A stretch of DNA of 7,327 nt from positions 282 to 7,608 of the forward strand of contig JALRCK010000088.1 of NCBI GenBank assembly GCA_023262305.1, written 5' to 3'. The translations under genes were made by a program, and so were the position numbers. The notes below the pieces were generated by a model. The model was not told where the DNA came from. It saw nothing but the letters and a program-made list of their open reading frames with translations, and searched no databases. Origin of the DNA: Deltaproteobacteria bacterium (GTDB taxonomy: Bacteria; Bdellovibrionota_C; UBA2361; OMII01). Each line of letters opens with the position of its first letter. The first letter of the stretch is position 1. Below, piece by piece: positions 1 to 6,573 of this stretch.

Positions 1-137
1 CTCTCCTCGGGATGGTGTGGGGGCAGCGGGGTTTCCAGTGGTGGAGGGTCATGAGGAGGACCGAATACCTTGGAAACGCCGAAAAAATAGGCTGAAATAG
101 GGGTTCCCTAAAGAGACATATCGAGTATGGTAATCGA
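1..137 (+). other. Probable 3' tail of an upstream gene plus lpxD leader
   Basis: Two plus-strand frames are open from the window edge and close within it: one ends at TAG 98-100 with a charged tail (ending KRRKNRLK), the other at TGA 93-95. The hydrophilic, basic 32-residue tail of the first looks more like a natural protein C-terminus, but the choice is uncertain and no family can be named from so little. A short perfect inverted repeat, TAGGG-GTT-CCCTA (98-110), overlaps the TAG stop. It has no T-run on the plus strand, so it is not a convincing terminator. Confidence 0.3.
70..98 (+). promoter_or_regulatory. Possible weak sigma-70-type promoter for lpxD
   Basis: TTGGAA (70-75) and TGAAAT (93-98) are separated by 17 bp and match the -35 and -10 consensus at 4 of 6 positions each. 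A start near 105 would give a leader of about 33 nt before the lpxD ATG. The boxes overlap the possible end of an upstream gene, and lpxD may equally be cotranscribed with it. Confidence 0.22.
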
Positions 138-1166
138 ATGCTCCTCTCTAAGTCCTCCTATCCCCTCAGAATTATCAGCGATCACGTTCACGGCAAGGTG
201 CTCGGAGACCCAGAGTTGGTTATTCAAGGGCTCTGCACCCTGGATGCTCCACAACCGAACCACATTACGTTCATCCGTGCGAAGGGAATACTTGCACTAT
301 CGCGCGCTCTTAAGAGCCTTGGGAACTGTGCAGCATTTGTCCTGGACCAAGAGATCCCAAACGATGTAGAGCTCGGCACCACTTCTCTTGTGCTCGTTCC
401 TGAGCCCTACACGGCCTTCCTGGATTCCGTTGAACTATTCTATCATGAGGAGCCACACGTTGCCGGAGTCGACTCCACCGCTACCATTCATCCGTCAGCA
501 ACAATTCATCCCACCGCGGCTATCGGGCCATATTGCGTCGTGGGGCGGGGAGTTACGATTGACGCCCATACCGTTCTTGGCCCTAACGTTCGAGTATTCG
601 AGGATGCTCACATCGGGGAGTCAACCGTTCTCAACAGCGGCGTAGTTGTGCGTGAGAGGTGTGTAATCGGCAAGCACTGCATCATTCATGACAACACCGT
701 TATCGGAGCTGATGGTTTTGGGTACACGCCCGACAAGACTCTCGGGCTAAGAAAGGTCCCCCAGCTGGGCAACGTCAAGATCGCTGACCGAGTTGAAGTA
801 GGAGCAAATAGCTGCATAGATCGCGGAGCGCTCGGCTCAACCACTGTCGGATTCGGGACCAAAATAGACAACCTTGTGCAGATCGGTCACAACACCACTA
901 TTGGCAAATTCTGCATCATTTGCGGGCAAGTGGGCATAGCTGGCAGCACCGTAATTGAGGACGGCGTGGTCTTGAGTGGACAAGTTGGAGTTTCCGACCA
1001 CCGTCGAATTGTCGCAGGCGTTCGTGTCGGAGGCGGCGCTCCCGTAACAGAGGATATCCTTGAGCCTGGAGATTACTTCGGACACCCGCTCCTCCGAGTA
1101 CGCGAGTGGCACCGACACCAAGTCGAACTCCGGGCGCGTATGTCGCGCCGAAATGCGCCACGGTAG
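138..1166 (+). CDS. lpxD: LpxD, UDP-3-O-acylglucosamine N-acyltransferase
   Basis: The 342-residue product has the usual LpxD length (about 340). LpxD is the cytoplasmic acyltransferase that moves a hydroxyacyl chain from acyl-ACP to the 2-amino group of UDP-3-O-acyl-glucosamine, the step after LpxC in lipid A synthesis. Residues 1-100 form the family's N-terminal uridine-binding domain (HITFI at about 42-46). From about 110 to 310 the hexapeptide repeats of a left-handed beta helix are plain (e.g. [21 protein letters not shown]). The conserved ADGFGY lies at 191-196, and QIGHN at 248-252 carries the expected catalytic histidine, H251. A short basic C-terminal helix follows. ATG 138 is chosen because the N-terminal domain starts within about 10 residues of it and no in-frame start lies close upstream; its ribosome site is weak. 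fabZ, lpxA and lpxB do not follow; the next gene converges from the other strand. Confidence 0.96.
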   Translation: MLLSKSSYPLRIISDHVHGKVLGDPELVIQGLCTLDAPQPNHITFIRAKGILALSRALKSLGNCAAFVLDQEIPNDVELGTTSLVLVPEPYTAFLDSVELFYHEEPHVAGVDSTATIHPSATIHPTAAIGPYCVVGRGVTIDAHTVLGPNVRVFEDAHIGESTVLNSGVVVRERCVIGKHCIIHDNTVIGADGFGYTPDKTLGLRKVPQLGNVKIADRVEVGANSCIDRGALGSTTVGFGTKIDNLVQIGHNTTIGKFCIICGQVGIAGSTVIEDGVVLSGQVGVSDHRRIVAGVRVGGGAPVTEDILEPGDYFGHPLLRVREWHRHQVELRARMSRRNAPR

Positions 1167-1189
1167 GGATAGCTAATCCCCTTAGTTTT
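1166..1189 (+). terminator. Possible weak intrinsic terminator after lpxD
   Basis: GGGAT (1166-1170) and ATCCC (1176-1180) can form a 5-bp stem with a 5-nt loop, followed by TTAGTTTT (1182-1189). The stem begins at the last base of the lpxD stop codon. The short stem and interrupted T-run make it a weak candidate, but its place between convergent genes is right. Confidence 0.33.
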
Positions 1190-1249
1190 CCTCCAGCCGA
1201 AGTGCTTTGAGCGCCTATCCCTGGACCATGCGAGCGCTGTCGGAGCGCC

Positions 1250-1315
1250 CTACGCTTTTTCAGCCTCTGTCTTGATATGCTGCAGCACCCGGCTATGGAT
1301 GAGGTGAAGGATCGC
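1250..1315 (-). other. Out-of-frame C-terminal remnant of the SRPBCC membrane protein
   Basis: Read in the frame one base on from the gene at 1293-2714, the minus strand encodes AILHLIHSRVLQHIK and a charged tail, ending at TAG 1250-1252. In remembered DUF805/SRPBCC relatives, the segment after the YW.L.SD motif continues as a helix of the form AIIHRIHxRVLxHI. That matches this stretch and not the short PSPHP ending of the main frame. Joining the two needs a frame change at about 1313-1318. Restoring a second copy of GCGAT there (coding strand AGCGATCC to AGCGATGCGATCC) gives a perfect ISDAILH junction. This points to a 5-bp contraction or an assembly error. Confidence 0.62.
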
Positions 1316-2714
1316 TGATAAGCTCCCAATACCATACAGGCGCAACCTTGTGAGTGTACCAGGTCGTCGCTTGGATCTCTGTTACGTTCGGTGCTATCTC
1401 AGTTAAAAGAAACTGCCCACCCAACGACTCGAAATACCCATCGAGGTGAGGCGCAATGACGGTGCCGAGCGGATTAAACTCAGTAAGCGCCGGGGGCGTT
1501 TCGGTAACCGTAAAACGGAGCTCATGAGGCTCATTCCACACCGTGATCGGCTCAATGAACGGTCCCGTCGAGAACTCACAATATCGGATCGCCCCAACAC
1601 CATGCCCCTCAATGCGCGCTCGAATCGGATAGGCCACCCCCTGAAGAAAGATCCACTCCTTTGGTGGCGAGATCTCGGAGAACGCAATCACATGTGGCCA
1701 CACCTCCTGCGGCGCTCGATTGACCGTTACCTTTGTAACACTCGAGAGAGTCGCTGAGTTCGGCACTGGGAGAACTAATCCGACCGCAAGAGCGAGCCCG
1801 CACACGATCGACGATTGGGTTCGCCCGCTTCCCTCTGGAGGGAGGGCCTGCACACTGAATCCCACCACTGCGCCCATCACCGCGAGCGCCGCACCAACGG
1901 GAAGGAGCACCAGGATGCAAACAATCCCTTCGATGAGAAAGCATACCAGCGCGCATGCTGTGAAAAACAAAGCCAGCAACGCGATCCCGATACACTCCTT
2001 CAGAGTCCGACGCGTGCGCACCCCGTAGAGAATAGCCGAGAGGAAGCCCATAAAAAACGGGAGCCCTAAAAAGAGTGGCGCTCCATAGTTCCCCAGCCCA
2101 TATGCCCCCGCCAGAACTCCAATAACTCCGATAAAGGAGCACTGCAGAACTGTGAAGGCTGCGATCCCGAAGTCACTTTGCGGAAGCATTCGGGCGAACA
2201 AGGAGCGACTGCTCTCCTCAAAATTATTCCCCTTCTCCTCAGCTGCCGAGGGCACACTTGAGCATACGATGAAGAAGAGAACATTAACCGCCGGGAAGAA
2301 GAAGAGCGGAACTAAAATTCGAGGGAGTCCCGCGTCGCGAAGACGCATGATACACAAACCCGTCCCCACCCAAATAAATGGCACAGACCACCAGATGGTC
2401 GGAAGTAGTTCCTGCATACCGGCGAGATCGGTTGGGAAAGCCATCAACCAATCGTCTATAGGGGGCACCTTCCCTGGCTTGGCCCGAACGAAAGCATCGA
2501 TCGTGGTTTTTAGAACCGATAGAACTACGCCTGCGTATACAAACCACGCACGAGTAACGGTACCTCGCGCCATCAGGGCCGCGATACAAAGGCGCACCAA
2601 CCGCTGGGCAACCGCCTTCATGGGCATCTTCTCATAACGACCAACGATGAAGGCGCCAAAGGAGAGCGAAATCACCACTCGCGCGAATGCCCAGGGAAGA
2701 TTATCTGTTTCCAT
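1293..2714 (-). CDS. Polytopic membrane protein (DUF805-like) with C-terminal SRPBCC domain, C-terminus frameshifted
   Basis: The 473-residue frame starts with a membrane region of about seven or eight hydrophobic segments (roughly 54-72, 105-122, 131-153, 182-205, 210-231, 241-288 as two, 302-318). The RLRDAGLPR motif at 124-132 followed by a hydrophobic stretch is typical of DUF805 proteins. Residues about 325-470 form an SRPBCC/START-like domain (NRAPQEVWPHV, then CEFSTGPFIEPITVW), a fold that usually binds a hydrophobic ligand; ligand and role here are unknown. The domain would face the cytoplasm or periplasm depending on topology. The reading frame ends early in the last helix, with the expected continuation in another frame downstream to 1250. 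ATG 2714 is the longest start. ATG 2621 (residue 32) has a better ribosome site, GAGAAG with 6-nt spacing, and would drop one hydrophobic segment. It could be a functional gene with an altered tail or a recent pseudogene. Confidence 0.75.
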   Translation of the reverse strand: METDNLPWAFARVVISLSFGAFIVGRYEKMPMKAVAQRLVRLCIAALMARGTVTRAWFVYAGVVLSVLKTTIDAFVRAKPGKVPPIDDWLMAFPTDLAGMQELLPTIWWSVPFIWVGTGLCIMRLRDAGLPRILVPLFFFPAVNVLFFIVCSSVPSAAEEKGNNFEESSRSLFARMLPQSDFGIAAFTVLQCSFIGVIGVLAGAYGLGNYGAPLFLGLPFFMGFLSAILYGVRTRRTLKECIGIALLALFFTACALVCFLIEGIVCILVLLPVGAALAVMGAVVGFSVQALPPEGSGRTQSSIVCGLALAVGLVLPVPNSATLSSVTKVTVNRAPQEVWPHVIAFSEISPPKEWIFLQGVAYPIRARIEGHGVGAIRYCEFSTGPFIEPITVWNEPHELRFTVTETPPALTEFNPLGTVIAPHLDGYFESLGGQFLLTEIAPNVTEIQATTWYTHKVAPVWYWELISDPSPHP

Positions 2715-2723
2715 GAGGCGAGT

Positions 2724-2750
2724 ATTCTACCGACGCCAGTACCTCGGCAA
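2724..2750 (-). promoter_or_regulatory. Possible promoter for the SRPBCC membrane protein gene
   Basis: On the minus strand, TTGCCG (2745-2750) and TAGAAT (2724-2729) match -35 and -10 consensus at 4/6 and 5/6, with a short 15-bp spacer. Transcription would start at about 2717, almost on the ATG at 2714. If real, the mRNA would be leaderless for that start, or would carry a leader of about 95 nt for the better-spaced start at 2621. Confidence 0.3.
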
Positions 2751-2768
2751 GCCTTATTCAGCCCGTGG

Positions 2769-2789
2769 AAAACGAGCAACTGTCCTCGT
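2769..2789 (-). terminator. Possible weak terminator after the serpin gene
   Basis: On the minus strand ACGAG (2785-2789) and CTCGT (2772-2776) form a 5-bp stem with an 8-nt loop, extendable by G-T pairs. A run of four T (2769-2772) starts at the base of the stem. It lies about 20 nt beyond the serpin stop and before the next minus-strand gene. Low stability keeps this tentative. Confidence 0.28.
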
Positions 2790-2806
2790 CCTCGGGCATC
2801 AACCGT

Positions 2807-3982
2807 TTAGCGTGGATCGGCGACTACGCCAAGAAAGAGGGGCGCTTTGGTCGGCTTGTGGATCAGCGCGAAGGCGAAGGGCCGATCGAGCCGTACCTCT
2901 TTGGGCAAGCTGTCATCTCGGATGAACGCTCCTTTAAACATGATCACCGCTGTAGCCGCTGCGGCTTCGGTTCCGTTCTCATCAACAGCAACAACGGCCT
3001 CATGCATGACCGATCCTACACCACCGATTCCCTTCGGAGATATACCGGAGAAATCTCCTGATGCTAACCGGGTAAGTCCGTAGGAGCCTAACTGACTGAA
3101 GAGCTCACGGCTCTGCCTCACTTTAAAACGAGGCATCGCAAGACTCACCCTTTCAAACTTCTGCTCCTCCATGGCTTGAGAGAACACCGAGGGTGAGAGT
3201 GATCGAGCGAGCTCAGTAGCCGACATCTTCTTGTTCGGAGCGATTACTACGAACGTATAGTCGAACGACTCGTAAGGAAGGTGAACGCCGCGCCACTCTG
3301 AATTCTCAAAATACCCCATCTCATCGGTGCGATGCATCATCGGCACCTGTATCTCACTGGAAGGATCCGTCCAGAAGCTCTCATCTTTAGTCAGCTCTTT
3401 CTTGAATGGCTCCAGCCATGCCGACTTAAAATAGAGCGTATTAACGAGGGTACAGGTCGTCTCCGCGGTAATGACCCCCTGGGGCAAAAGCTGCGGGATG
3501 AGATCCTTGGTCTTTGATGAAACCCAGGAATTGATGGTGGCACGCGCATCTTCTGCCTTGCCATAATCGATATGGTAAGGTTCCGCTGAGAAAACCTTCT
3601 TGCTCGCAGCAAGGTACTTTGGCGTAAACGCGTAATCTGTGCGCAACCAGAGGGAGTTACCCAACACCGCTGCCCCCCCCTCTTTTGAAGCAAAGATGGC
3701 GGAGTTCATAGACTGGTAAGCCGCTTGAGACACGGGTGAAAACGATGCGGGAAGGAGCTTGCGATCGAACTCTGCAGCTGTTTCCCCTTTTGCTCCAAGA
3801 CGGAGCAACATGAGCGCAGAGTGAATGCTGTATGGAGAGATAGTTCGATTCCCCCCCTCCCCGGCTTTAAGCAGAGACACCCCAAGGTCAAGCTGTTTTG
3901 CGGTGATGTCGGTCTCTTGAGGCTGCGCGACGGCGGTAGCCACCGACATTACCATACTTGCAATAAGGAATAGCGCTCTCAT
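2807..3982 (-). CDS. Secreted serpin-family protease inhibitor
   Basis: The 391-residue product has normal serpin length once a signal peptide is removed: MRALFLIASMVMSVATAVAQ, with likely cleavage after AVA at about 19. It should act in the periplasm or outside the cell. Serpin landmarks occur in order: NSWVSSKTKDLIPQL (151-165), LVNTLYFKSAW (179-189), LAMPRFKV (281-288) and the C-terminal RPFAFALIHK...PLFLGVV (367-387). The reactive-centre hinge reads DENGTEAAAAT (334-344): P17 Glu, P15 Gly, P14 Thr and alanines at P12-P9. This is the pattern of inhibitory serpins, which trap serine (sometimes cysteine) proteases. Counting from P15 puts the scissile bond near K350-G351-A352; the target protease cannot be named. 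ATG 3982 is chosen over ATG 4003 because GGAGG sits 6 nt before it and it gives a clean signal peptide. The gene starts 51 bp after the REC-LpxC stop, so cotranscription is likely. Two long G-tracts occur in its 5' half. Confidence 0.95.
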   Translation of the reverse strand: MRALFLIASMVMSVATAVAQPQETDITAKQLDLGVSLLKAGEGGNRTISPYSIHSALMLLRLGAKGETAAEFDRKLLPASFSPVSQAAYQSMNSAIFASKEGGAAVLGNSLWLRTDYAFTPKYLAASKKVFSAEPYHIDYGKAEDARATINSWVSSKTKDLIPQLLPQGVITAETTCTLVNTLYFKSAWLEPFKKELTKDESFWTDPSSEIQVPMMHRTDEMGYFENSEWRGVHLPYESFDYTFVVIAPNKKMSATELARSLSPSVFSQAMEEQKFERVSLAMPRFKVRQSRELFSQLGSYGLTRLASGDFSGISPKGIGGVGSVMHEAVVAVDENGTEAAAATAVIMFKGAFIRDDSLPKEVRLDRPFAFALIHKPTKAPLFLGVVADPR

Positions 3983-3994
3983 GACGTGCCTCCA
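3983..3994 (-). promoter_or_regulatory. Ribosome binding site deciding the serpin start
   Basis: On the minus strand GGAGG lies 6 nt before ATG 3982, an optimal Shine-Dalgarno arrangement. It falls inside the 7-codon extension that the alternative ATG at 4003 would add, which argues for the downstream start. Confidence 0.7.
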
Positions 3995-4033
3995 CACACA
4001 CATGTCAGGTTATGACGTGGAGATACTACGCGA

Positions 4034-5401
4034 CTAGCTCGCGGCGCGCATCAGCTCATCACGCACCTTCTTCAAGATGGCGATGTTGTCTGAATGACCT
4101 GTCATACGGGCAGTTACCTTTCCACGCAGCCGACGCCCGAGGAGGAAGAGATCCCCAATCGCGTCAAGCACTTTGTGGCGAACCGGCTCGTTTGGAAAGC
4201 GCCATTCATCATTGATAGCGCCCTCAGTGCCTATCAGAAGGAAATTGTCGAAACGTCCACCGAGAGCGAGCCCCTGCCGCTGCAGATGCCCAACGTCCTT
4301 AACGAAGCTAAATGTCCGTGCTGGTGCAATCTGGTCTCGGTACGTAGCCGGGTCGTTTAAGGTGAACGAGAATTGCTGCTCACCGACTGGCTCTGGGTAA
4401 CGGAGCGTGTAATCGACGCTAAACTCATCGGCAGGCTCGATTCGGATAAATTCTTTTCCGTCGCCTACTTCGATAACCTTCTTGATATCGATCTCGTACC
4501 ACTCACCATCCTGCTCGCTTAAGCCCACCTCCTCAAAGAGACGGCAGAACTCTCGCGCGGATCCGTCCATGACCGGAACCTCACCGTTGCACTTGATCAA
4601 AACGTTCGAAATTCCATACGCACACAAAGCGGACATCAGATGCTCAATGGTGCCGGCTTGGGTTTGCCCGAGGCGAACAGTTGTTGCAAATCCGGTGGAC
4701 TCAACGAAATCAACGTGAGCCGGGACCACAGTGGTTTCCGATACGCCTACAAAATGGATGCCCGAGTTCGGAGGAAGCGGCTCAAGGATCAGCCCACTCT
4801 TGCGTCCAGAGTGAAGCCCCTGCCCGTACAAGATCGCAGCATGCGCCAGAGTTTTCTGAGGTATCGCGCGACCACGCAACGTTTGCTTTGTAAATACAAC
4901 GGGATTGATCGTTACAGACTCACGCAGTGGACCAACCGATGCAGGCTCGATTGTCTCCCACCGCGGCTCGTTGTTCGCGGAACCTCCCTCGGACTGATTG
5001 CTCAACACTCGTCGCACGAGCTGGATTGTGCCGGAGAGATCAAGTGGCTTCTCAAGGAAATCGACGGCGCCCGCGCGTGTCGCGGCAACCGCTGTTGAGA
5101 TAGTGGCGTGACCACTGATCATCACCACTGGGAGATCGGCGTGAACTTCTTTAATCTTTCTTAACGTCTCAAGACCATCCATTCCCGGCATCCAGATGTC
5201 TAAGAGAACGAGCGCCGGACGGGTGTTCATGAGGAGTCGAATCGCCGACTCTCCATCTTCGGCAAGCACTACCGAAAACCCCTCATCTTTTAAGACCCCC
5301 TCAAGGGAACGGCGAATGCTGGCCTCATCGTCGACCACTAACACAAGTTGATTGGTGGCTGGGGCGTCCGGATAGGAGTGCTGGTTGGCGAGGCTATGCA
5401 T
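4034..5401 (-). CDS. lpxC: Response-regulator receiver domain fused to LpxC deacetylase
   Basis: The 455-residue protein has two complete parts. Residues about 18-135 are a receiver domain with acidic pair D24/D25, phospho-acceptor D68 (LLDIWMPGMDG), S96 and K118 (EKPL); wording such as MISGHATISTAV recalls NtrC/NtrX-type receivers. After a roughly 45-residue linker, residues about 180-452 are LpxC, the zinc UDP-3-O-acyl-GlcNAc deacetylase that commits precursors to lipid A. Visible catalytic features are GLHSG (195-199), TIEHL with E253/H254, MDGSA (278-282), ARTF (361-364), VRHKVLDAIGD with H409, K410 and D413, and H436 in TGHSDN. They correspond to E. coli E78/H79, T191, H238/K239/D242 and H265. 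The deacetylase should be active, and LpxC normally stands alone at about 300 residues (or is fused to FabZ in some phyla). The inferred role is phosphorylation-controlled lipid A synthesis. There is a single frame with no internal stop, so this is a real fusion. ATG 5401 gives an N-terminus just before the receiver; AAGGG lies upstream at long spacing. Confidence 0.95.
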   Translation of the reverse strand: MHSLANQHSYPDAPATNQLVLVVDDEASIRRSLEGVLKDEGFSVVLAEDGESAIRLLMNTRPALVLLDIWMPGMDGLETLRKIKEVHADLPVVMISGHATISTAVAATRAGAVDFLEKPLDLSGTIQLVRRVLSNQSEGGSANNEPRWETIEPASVGPLRESVTINPVVFTKQTLRGRAIPQKTLAHAAILYGQGLHSGRKSGLILEPLPPNSGIHFVGVSETTVVPAHVDFVESTGFATTVRLGQTQAGTIEHLMSALCAYGISNVLIKCNGEVPVMDGSAREFCRLFEEVGLSEQDGEWYEIDIKKVIEVGDGKEFIRIEPADEFSVDYTLRYPEPVGEQQFSFTLNDPATYRDQIAPARTFSFVKDVGHLQRQGLALGGRFDNFLLIGTEGAINDEWRFPNEPVRHKVLDAIGDLFLLGRRLRGKVTARMTGHSDNIAILKKVRDELMRAAS

Positions 5402-5646
5402 AGTTGATAGGACCCTTGCGTTTAACGAGCCTATTGTACTGGTCTAAGAGCCGTAAAGCAAATTCCCCAAAAAAGCGGGATACTTAGCCCCCTTCCCAGC
5501 GTGTTTTCAGCCCCTGCCGATTGCGCTCATGAACCGTTCAGGAATGCCGATACCCCAAAGTACCAACAAGGTCCGTGGAAGGGAAACCCGCCGAAACCTA
5601 CAACCAGGCACCGCCAGACCGGAAACCATCATCTTATTAGAGGGTT
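5402..5646. other. Divergent intergenic region between REC-LpxC and HDOD genes
   Basis: This 245-bp stretch has no supportable gene. It holds the candidate minus-strand promoter for the REC-LpxC gene. No convincing plus-strand promoter for the HDOD gene was found: TTGCGC near 5521 lacks a good -10 box at proper spacing, and no GG-N10-GC sigma-54 element was seen. Being shared by both divergent units, it is where co-regulation of the two would be encoded. Confidence 0.5.
5433..5461 (-). promoter_or_regulatory. Candidate sigma-70-type promoter for the REC-LpxC gene
   Basis: On the minus strand TTGCTT (5456-5461) and TACAAT (5433-5438) are separated by exactly 17 bp. The -10 box matches consensus at 5 of 6 positions, the -35 box at 3 of 6. 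An A/T-rich stretch lies just upstream. Transcription would begin near 5426, leaving a leader of about 25 nt. Confidence 0.42.
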
Positions 5647-6573
5647 ATGCTATCTAAATTATTTGGGTCAAAATCTAAGAGCTCCGACACGCATCCACCT
5701 CTGGCTGATGGCGTTCGTCAGTCGATCATGAGCTACCTCGGAGTCAAATCCCTGCCGATCATGCCCAAGGTCGCCCAACAAGCTTTTCAGCTCGCCACAA
5801 ATCCCAACGCGGAGCCCGAGGACTACATCGCCGTGGTTGAGCGAGACGAGGGTCTTTCGGCTAAGGTCTTAAAGATCGCGAACTCGGTGTACTACAGTAG
5901 GGGTACAGCGAGTAGGACGATCCCAGAGGCCGTGACGGTCATAGGGGTGACCGAGCTTAAGTGCCTCATGAACTCAACGGCGCTTTCAAACTTCTTTCCC
6001 TCTCGACATCAACTTCGGGGGCTCTTCTGGGCTCACGATATCGCAGTCGCTATCACCGCTCGCACGCTCGCCCAAACGATTCAACCAGAGGACGCAGATA
6101 TGGCTTTCCTCGGGGGACTCATGCATGACGTCGGAAAGCTCTTCATACTGCAACAACACACGAATACATACGAGAAAGTCATTACAAAGGGTCTCTCCGA
6201 GGGTCTTGAATCTATTGAGGGAGAGGTGCTTGAGTATCCATTCGATCACACACAGGTCGGACATCTGATCGCAGAGCGATGGCACTTCTCGCCTGAACTT
6301 ACGGGCATTATCAGTCGCCACCACAAGCCATGGAAGGAGATCCCACCACACTCAGTCCTTGCTCTCGTGAAAACGGCGAACATCATGGCGCACACCCTGA
6401 GTCTTGGTGCCGGGCGAGATGCAGGTCAAGCCCGTAGGATCTACGAGCCCATGCTGCCAGAGGCGTTCCAATTCTTGGGAATTGAAGCGCCCCTTCAGAA
6501 AGAGCTTCTGAGCACAGCTTCCTCAACTTTTGAGAACGAACGAAATCTCTACGAATCATGGAGTAACGGGTGA
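5647..6573 (+). CDS. HDOD domain signalling protein
   Basis: The 308-residue product is a cytoplasmic HDOD-domain protein. A basic N-terminal stretch of about 30 residues precedes the domain, which spans roughly 34-230. Diagnostic parts are LPIMPKVAQQAFQLA (36-50), the segment ERDEGLSAKVLKIANSVYY (65-83), IPEAVTVIGVTEL (92-104), GLMHDVGKL (157-165), and DHTQVGHLIAERW (200-212) followed by SRHHKP (223-228). HDOD is related to the HD phosphohydrolases; H160-D161 is present, but most HDOD proteins are thought to act as regulatory scaffolds, not enzymes. Relatives often sit beside histidine kinases or c-di-GMP proteins. Here the gene overlaps the next by four bases (GTGA), so the two are probably translationally coupled. 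An in-frame TAG at 5638-5640 limits the start to ATG 5647, whose AGAGGG ribosome site is unusually close (2 nt). About 80 residues after the domain are unassigned. Confidence 0.93.
   Translation: MLSKLFGSKSKSSDTHPPLADGVRQSIMSYLGVKSLPIMPKVAQQAFQLATNPNAEPEDYIAVVERDEGLSAKVLKIANSVYYSRGTASRTIPEAVTVIGVTELKCLMNSTALSNFFPSRHQLRGLFWAHDIAVAITARTLAQTIQPEDADMAFLGGLMHDVGKLFILQQHTNTYEKVITKGLSEGLESIEGEVLEYPFDHTQVGHLIAERWHFSPELTGIISRHHKPWKEIPPHSVLALVKTANIMAHTLSLGAGRDAGQARRIYEPMLPEAFQFLGIEAPLQKELLSTASSTFENERNLYESWSNG
6560..6572 (+). promoter_or_regulatory. Ribosome binding site and GTGA overlap deciding the kinase start
   Basis: GGAG (6560-6563) lies 6 nt before GTG 6570-6572, which shares bases with the HDOD stop TGA 6571-6573. 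This supports a GTG start and translational coupling of the two genes. Confidence 0.72.

Noticed and set aside
127..369. Alternative plus-strand start at ATG 127
   Set aside because: It is in a different frame from lpxD, and its Ser/Arg-rich 80-residue product has no family resemblance. ATG 138 opens the lpxD frame.
1234..1260. Hairpin GCGCT-GTCGG-AGCGC followed by five T as a plus-strand terminator
   Set aside because: The T-run begins 7 nt past the stem and lies in the displaced coding tail of the minus-strand gene; too loose to call.
916..1335. 139-codon open frame on the minus strand
   Set aside because: It covers the 3' part of lpxD and the end of the SRPBCC gene in a third frame. The true C-terminal continuation of the membrane protein is in a different frame.
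1609..2142. 177-codon minus-strand open frame, and 2152-2637 on the plus strand
   Set aside because: Both are shadows of the membrane protein gene; their low-complexity Ser/Arg-rich translations show no domain.
4640..5098. 152-codon open frame on the plus strand
   Set aside because: It lies wholly inside the REC-LpxC gene on the opposite strand, and its translation resembles no protein I recognise; an antisense shadow.
4034..5401. REC-LpxC as two adjacent genes misjoined
   Set aside because: There is no stop, frame change or plausible internal ribosome site and start between the domains; the linker is continuous, so the fusion is taken as real.
5402..5646. Sigma-54 promoter for an NtrC-like system
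   Set aside because: No GG-N10-GC type element with proper flanks was found on either strand, and the receiver here is not attached to an AAA+ activator.
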